Of a stretch of 64,000 nucleotides of DNA, positions 58,351 to 64,000 are shown in pieces. The DNA is from Pisolithus tinctorius (lineage: Eukaryota > Basidiomycota > Agaricomycetes > Boletales > Pisolithaceae), in assembly GCA_024663395.1 (NCBI GenBank), contig JANFAH010000059.1:269529-333528 (forward strand). The letters are read 5' to 3'. The notes below the pieces were generated by a model that saw nothing but the letters and a program-made list of their open reading frames with translations, was not told where the DNA came from and did not search any database. The position numbers and the translations under genes are program-made. How positions within the stretch are numbered: position 1 is the first letter of the stretch; the number at the start of each line of letters is the position of its first letter.

Positions 58351-59931
58351 ATGTCCAAGTCGTCGCTCTCGTCTGTAGTCTCGAACCTGGTTCGTGCCTC
58401 GATGGGCGCGTCAGTACCGGCGTCCGTGCCAGACGAAGACCTCGATAGGCACGTCGCAGAACTCATTCTCAAGGAGGCCAAACAAAAAGCAGAGAGTTAC
58501 ACAAAATTGGGCGTGGAGGCGTATCTCCCTACTGGGTATGTCCCATTCATTCACCCTCTAGTTCTGTGCGAGTCTGTATTGAATATTTCACTTAGGCCAG
58601 ACGCGAATGCTCCACGTGCTAACAAGCGGTTTCTCTCTTCTATAATCCGACGTACTGATGACCACAACAAGACTATACTTCGTGAACAAGCCCTCGCTGC
58701 TCAGGAGATCAAACGTGCAAGAGAGGAGGAGGAGAGACGGGAGAGAAGGGCTCGTGCAGAGGAGGCTGCTGCGGCTGAGCGTTCGAGACGACGAAGTGGG
58801 CGAAGAGATTCAGATAGTTGGGGATGGGATGGGAGAAAGGACAAGGAGAGGCGTAGCATAAAGGACTGGAGTTCTGACTGGAGGAAGCAGGACGTTGGGG
58901 AGTCCGAGGATGAGCATGCGCGCGGCCGCCACGAGCGGCGTCGACGGCGCCGACGCGAAGACGACGATTCCGAGGATGAATATAGGCGCGAAAGGGTTGA
59001 GGGACGGCGGAGCCGAAGACGGAGGGATGACGATGAGAATGACGGGATGGATGAGCACGGTCGGGACGAGGGGCCTCGGAGGCGCCGACATCGCTCCCGC
59101 TCCCCTCCCGGTGAGCGTGACAAGGATCGGAGACGTAAGAAGAGACGGCGACATACCCCGTCAAGAGACAGAGACTCGAGAGATGAGGGCTCCCACCGCA
59201 GCGGAGAGAATAGCAGGAAACATAGACACTATGATGACAGGGAACGCGAGCATCGTCGTCAGCGACGGCAGGAATCAAGTCACTCACGTTCGCCTTTACC
59301 CGCTGGTTCTCCAGCACTTTTGGATAGCAAAACTTCTTCGATACGCGCTCAAAGTCCGCCACCAAAGCTTCCACCGCAAGTGCCTCTCAGTAACGGGGAG
59401 GTTCCTCCAGATTCAACGCCGTTTCTACCCTCGTCATCCGAGACTCCATCCGACAGCCACTTCATGGATGCTCGCCGAAAGGCCAAAGGCAAGCATAAGG
59501 AGATAGAGCCGACTAATTGTTTCGTTCCTAATCCATCATCATCGCCATTGCCACCTCCACAACCATCCCCGCCTCCACGTCGAAAACGCGGGCTTCCATC
59601 CGCCTCTACGTCCGTCCGTTCACCATCTGTTTCACCCCCTCCACTTCCGCCAACAGCTCTTCCATCCAAAATGGACAAATATTTCGAAGATTCTTATGAT
59701 CCCCGTCTCGATGTTTCCTCACTTGCCATTCCGTCAGTTCCGAAGACCGGACTCATAGATGACACAGACTACGCTGGCTGGGATGCGATGCTCGAATTTC
59801 TGCGGCAGCGTCGAGAGGACAAAGAAGAGAAGAAACGGCTAGAGAAGCTCGGATTCCCATCGCGAGAGATAAAACCGGAACAACTAAAAAGAGGAAGCCT
59901 GGCGAGGCCAGTGGTGGCGACGGCATTATGA
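58351..59931 (+). CDS. Arg/Ser/Glu-rich nuclear protein, splicing-factor-like
   Basis: ATG 58351 gives MSKSSLSSVVSNLVRAS and an ordered N-terminal helical part (VAELILKEAKQKAESYTKLG, then NKRFLSSIIRRTDDHNKTIL). A 60-nt in-frame intron (58536..58595) is likely between LPTG and PDANAPR. Residues of about 110-300 are strongly Arg/Glu/Asp/Ser-rich with RS and RD dipeptides, as in splicing and transcription-associated proteins. A Pro/Ser-rich linker follows. The C-terminal block is ordered and looks conserved: DKYFEDSYDPRLDVSSL, TGLIDDTDYAGWDAMLEFL and RQRREDKEEKKRLEKLGF. I recognise the type but not a named family. The frame ends at 59931. Nuclear location is inferred. Confidence 0.75.
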   Translation: MSKSSLSSVVSNLVRASMGASVPASVPDEDLDRHVAELILKEAKQKAESYTKLGVEAYLPTGYVPFIHPLVLCESVLNISLRPDANAPRANKRFLSSIIRRTDDHNKTILREQALAAQEIKRAREEEERRERRARAEEAAAAERSRRRSGRRDSDSWGWDGRKDKERRSIKDWSSDWRKQDVGESEDEHARGRHERRRRRRREDDDSEDEYRRERVEGRRSRRRRDDDENDGMDEHGRDEGPRRRRHRSRSPPGERDKDRRRKKRRRHTPSRDRDSRDEGSHRSGENSRKHRHYDDREREHRRQRRQESSHSRSPLPAGSPALLDSKTSSIRAQSPPPKLPPQVPLSNGEVPPDSTPFLPSSSETPSDSHFMDARRKAKGKHKEIEPTNCFVPNPSSSPLPPPQPSPPPRRKRGLPSASTSVRSPSVSPPPLPPTALPSKMDKYFEDSYDPRLDVSSLAIPSVPKTGLIDDTDYAGWDAMLEFLRQRREDKEEKKRLEKLGFPSREIKPEQLKRGSLARPVVATAL

Positions 59932-60174
59932 ACATCGAGTACAATAAGCGGGGTAGCGTAAGAGAGTGGGATTTGGGCAAAGAAGGGGTGTAATGGACCT
60001 TGCCCTTTGTCCACTTTTTGCATTTGTATTTTTTGTATCATACCCAACGTCATCATAGCGGCTATGTAGTACACTTGTACAATGATTCCACAAGACGGCA
60101 TTGAAGAATGGGAGAGTAGCTACTGGGATGACTCAGCGCACAAGCGCCCTCCATCAATGTCACAGCATTCCAAA

Positions 60175-63100
60175 CTACATCCCTACGACTTGCTGGATAA
60201 CCAAAATTTCCTCTGCAGACAACTGGTCGACGTTCGCTGCAAAGTTATTGGTATTCATCGCCGCACATTCCTTGAAAAATCCTATCAAGTGTTCCTGTTA
60301 ATTTGTTAGTTAACCACTCAGGATCAGCGTGTTAAGCGTATGAACCTTCATATTGATCTGGGATACGGGATCGTTCTTGAGATCCTCATCGTCACTTTCG
60401 TACAGAATATCGTCATTATCAAAGTTGGCACCTCTAGGGCCGAGCATCTCCGATAGAAATGCAAACTCGTCTTCTTTGAAACCTTGATGCTGCTGCTCTT
60501 CTTCTGTCCATTCTTCGTCCTGTAGATCAGAACAGTAAGACCGGCGCGCCCAAAGCAAGCGATGATTTCGAGGACTCACCCCGTCGTCCGAGTCAACCTC
60601 AAGGCCTTCACCAGGAATGGTGGCTGGTTCGCCATCGGAGCGTAGTTCGCGCACAAGCAGTTTAAGTGCCTTGACTGGGAACGGTATTGACGTGAACTCA
60701 TGGGGGACTAGGTACAATCATAATCAGTATCTCATCACGATCATAACCCACACCACACAAGCCACAAGAAAAGCGGAAGAACGATGCGTACTTGTCTTGG
60801 TCTTCGACCGGGTCATGATCACTGTGCCAGCGAACACAACCCCCGTTAAACGAAGAATGGATACAGAGGAAGTAATCAAACAAGTAGACTCCACCATTCT
60901 TAGTTTCAGGTTTGACGATGATGTCTCCCTTGACCCTCAGGTTCCGAAGGCTAGGTCTAGCAGACGCATACAGCCGGGAAAGTGCAATGGTACTGATGCG
61001 TGTAGGCCAGAAGCCCTGGAAAGTCTCCGCGTTCTCGCACCACGTGTGGATAACTATGTCGAGTGCGCTTCTGTCTTGCACCCGCGTCGATTCCAAGAGA
61101 GAGATTAGTGTATCAGCTTGATTGTAGACCAAGAAAGCGAAGGGAATGACGAGGCTTTGCAAGAACGTAGCAGTCTTCGCGGTCAACATTCTTTGGGCCA
61201 TTGCGCGCAGGAGTTCGGGGAGCACTGGAAGGACCGACTCTCCAACACGACGCAGAAGGTGGGTGATAAGATCACCAATTACTAGGCCACCAGATTCGTC
61301 TTCATTTTGCAGGAGCTTCGCAACGAGCTTGAGTATGTGATCCAATCCAGACTGAGAATTGGAGTCGGACCAAGAGAGGATTTGCGAACAGTCCTTGCGG
61401 ACAATCAAGGTGATGCAGACAATACCGTTCTAGAAGGACAATCAGGGCAAAAAGTTCGCACTCCCTTGGTAACGTACATACCTGTAACACATCCCGGTCT
61501 TCTGCATGTTCCAGGCAATTGAACAGACTAGGTGCAAGATGGGCAAAGAAGCCCTCCCCAAGTCCACCCTCCGGCCCTCCGCGGACGAGACTAGAAAACC
61601 AGGTCGATAGCTGATCCGGCAATCCAAGGTTCATCGGGCTTAGCGTTTGCAATCGCAGTACACAGTGTGGGCAAAGCCTGTTTAACCACGGTCTCGTACA
61701 TCCCGTTAGCACGAGAAGCAGCGAGGGATTCCAATATCTCTGTGAAGATCGAGAGGAAAATAGGGTCTGATCATATTTTTAATGTTATTACTGACCACAA
61801 AATGTCCGTTGATAGCTCACCTTTATTATTTTTGGCCCAAACCTCTAGTACAGCGATGACAAGCGAATTGGCAAGATCTTGGGATAGCCATGAGCCCTTG
61901 TCAACGTCCAAAACTACCGACATCGCTTCGAGGACAAGAGACAGCGTATCTTCCGTGGTGACGAGAAGGAATGGCCCAAGGTCTTGGGTTATCCGCGGTG
62001 CGAACGGTCTTACAGCAGAATCTTCTGCGCCTTCACAGAAAACTGAACGATCTAAGTATAAAGGCATGCGAAATTGGTTGAATTCCTTACTTGTGGATTG
62101 CTTTGACAGCGGATACTTTGACGGGGATTCCGGCAACATTCGATTCCAGGACCTGTGTTGCTGCCTCCAGGTACTGACCGGCTATTTGCAACGGCAAAAG
62201 TTTGGCAAACTGGCTAGCAAAGACGAAGGCTCTGCCTTGCAAGAATGGGAATTCTGATGGAACACTTCATCAATCGTGTTAACAGCAAAAGAAAAGACAA
62301 CTTACGAGTTTGGGTAAGGATGGATGGGATAAGGTTTGCAAGGAGGTCTTCGATATCTATAGGTTTTGTACGACCTGATTCAACCTCGTCATCAATGCAT
62401 TCTAGTATGTCTTCGGCATGGGACCCAATGACTGCGAGTGCAGCTTCTAAAGCTTTCCACCTGTAGGAAATCTCAATACCAAAATACGCACAATGTAGGT
62501 TTTGTGGGCTACCAGTCAATTGCCCCGCCATCACGAGCGAGGTGGGAATTCGTGATGGTTCGCTGAAGCTGCTCTTGCAAAATAGTGCACACTTGCGCTG
62601 CCGAGCGATCCAACAGGGTCTGTTAATGATCTGCACGTCAATCAAGTCATAAGATAGGAATAGTGCGCCCGCACGTAAAGCAATTCGAAGCCAGCAGGTC
62701 GGACGCCATACGTCTGAATTTCGTCTTCTTCCTGTGCAACAAAAGCATTTGCATTTGCTGCCCACATCTCCTCCTGGGAAGGTGTAAGAGTTGGGAAGTG
62801 AATATTGTAATTAGTTACTGACATCCTCAGCAGTCATTTGCGTATACTGGAAGATTGCCGCGACTACAGCGCCTAGGTTTTGTGTTTGTGTCAATAGCCA
62901 CTCTCTGGCCTTTCCTCCTCGGGCTACATTTGAAAGGAAATCAAATATCGGGCAAATCAGGTGTGGAAGTTCTACGGCTTCGTCTTCCGATGATCCAGGG
63001 GCATTTTCGGACGCGGTGATATAACAGCGGTTATAGGTGACGTATATTACTTGCAAGTGGTGGAGCGCAGCATTCAGGTAGTCTGGCAGGTAAGCGACCA

Positions 63101-64000
63101 TTGCGCGCTGGAACGAAGTATGGATCGTGTCAAGGGTCTGCAACACGCCACATTTCGTGAGCAAGCCCGAGTTCCAGCAAATTTCCACAAACCTTGAAAA
63201 CTTGTATTCTGACAGACAGCCGTCCCAATTCTCCTGGTTAGAGAGATCTTGAGCAGGATCGAGATTTAAAAGCACTCTGAAGGCATCCAACCACACGGGT
63301 AGAATGGTTGAGGTAGCTTCCTTCACCGCCTCGGGATGCTGACCTTTGACCATGTAAAGGGCAGTGACACATTGGCGGAAGACGGAGACAGCTCGCGCTC
63401 GGGTCAGGGGCATATGTTGCTAATTTTCGGGGTAGTTATCAGCATAAGACAGGAAACTCGTTACGGAGGAACTCACGTCTGGGGCGCCAAGAATCGCCAA
63501 AAGCACTGGCAGGAGTTGGCGGAGAACGGGCAATATTTGATCTTCTGTTAGGTCAGATTTTATGAATTCAGTGAGCACTTGCATGGATCCATGGACAGCA
63601 TCTGGAGAATTAAGAAGATAAGCTGAATTAGAGAACTCAGGAGATCGGGGTATTCATCTGGCCAGTCACAGCTGGCAATTGACGACAGTGTACGGGCCTG
63701 GGTATGCCAAAGTCAACCTCTAAAAACCGTTCTATGTATGCTATCACCACTTGCACTTAGTGATCTTATTTTGCGATTTGGGTCTGAGAGTCCCTGAAAA
63801 ACTGCGTGGCGGATCTGACATTTTACCTGAAAAAGAACGTGAATAAAAGTCATGGACAACGAAAGTAAGGGGTACCTCTACGGACGGAGAGTTTCCCTTG
63901 AACGACGGAAAATACGGTGACCATCGTTCGTCACGTACTTTCTTAGGACGATGCCCGCGGAGTGCTTCGCGCAGGTAAGACGCGTGAAACAGAGAGATAC
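60175..64000 (-). CDS. kap114: Karyopherin Kap114/importin-9, 5' end outside window
   Basis: A beta-karyopherin that imports TBP and histones H2A-H2B. The gene enters from the right edge: YLREALRGHRPKKVRDERW, then VKCQIRHAVFQGLSDPNRKI and CDWPDEYPDLL-type HEAT sequence near 63660. The HEAT superhelix continues through many exons (for example AVDIVIHTWCENAETFQGFW-like and LLRRVGESVLPVLPELLRAM near 61250). The C-terminal acidic loop (DEEWTEEEQQHQ) is followed by FAFLSEMLGPRGANFDNDD and LKNDPVSQINMK. The last intron (60345..60295, donor GTTCAT) must be removed to join EHLIGFFKECAAMNTNNF and a stop at 60175. Reading through gives an early stop at 60310. Confidence 0.9.

Noticed and set aside
58701..59374. 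Minus-strand frames of 140 and 221 codons
   Set aside because: They are antisense to the Arg/Glu-rich repeats of the RS protein, where biased codons keep all frames open.

Overview
The window is nuclear DNA from a filamentous fungus, most likely a mushroom-forming basidiomycete (Agaricomycete). Nearly every gene is cut by many short introns of about 45-70 nt with GT...YAG ends. The set includes a sesquiterpene synthase of the basidiomycete protoilludene-synthase type, a DNMT1-type cytosine methyltransferase, a divergent G-alpha protein, and fungal-specific genes (DASH subunit Ask1, chitin-synthase activator Skt5, Hog1). I see no bacterial, plasmid, phage or CRISPR features, no rRNA or tRNA, and no intact transposon.

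Layout. 1-15.4 kb is mostly minus strand: a USP12/46-type deubiquitinase (cut by the left edge), a MOSC/mARC-like protein, the Ess1/Pin1 prolyl isomerase, UDP-glucose 4-epimerase, THO subunit 1 (Hpr1), and a Ubp2-type deubiquitinase. A small acidic coiled-coil gene lies head-to-head with THO1. 15.7-19.4 kb holds mitochondrial cytochrome b5 reductase (Mcr1) divergent from the MAP kinase Hog1. 19.8-25.1 kb holds the DNA methyltransferase, convergent with the diphthamide J-protein Dph4. 25.3-34 kb is minus strand: methylcrotonoyl-CoA carboxylase alpha, Ask1 and exocyst Exo84, the last divergent from skt5. 36-40.3 kb holds a mitochondrial RidA protein divergent from DUS2, then an MDR-family reductase. 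42-47.5 kb holds the G-alpha gene, proteasome alpha5 (Pup2) and an inositol monophosphatase. 48-52 kb is more accessory: a GPI-anchored-type surface protein, a gene-poor 1.7 kb stretch, and the terpene synthase. 52.4-64 kb holds Cog8, an F-box protein, a second gene-poor stretch, an RS-rich nuclear protein and importin Kap114/importin-9 (cut by the right edge).

Most of this is housekeeping, and neighbours are mainly unrelated in function. The one suggestive pairing is exo84 and skt5, two polarised-growth genes sharing a 131 bp divergent promoter.

The most interesting signals are these: a G-alpha protein with substitutions at both positions equivalent to Ras Gly12 and Gln61; two enzymes whose catalytic cysteine codon is split by an intron, one of them in a 14-nt microexon; a 19-nt microexon for the Hog1 glycine loop; last introns that decide between a conserved C-terminus and a truncated or altered one; a GC-AG intron; several stopless 3n introns; and an orphan terpene synthase. 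I did not find a convincing new multi-gene system. Exon structures come from reading splice signals by eye against remembered family motifs. Start codons are least certain for dph4, exo84, dus2, the F-box gene and the GPI-type protein.
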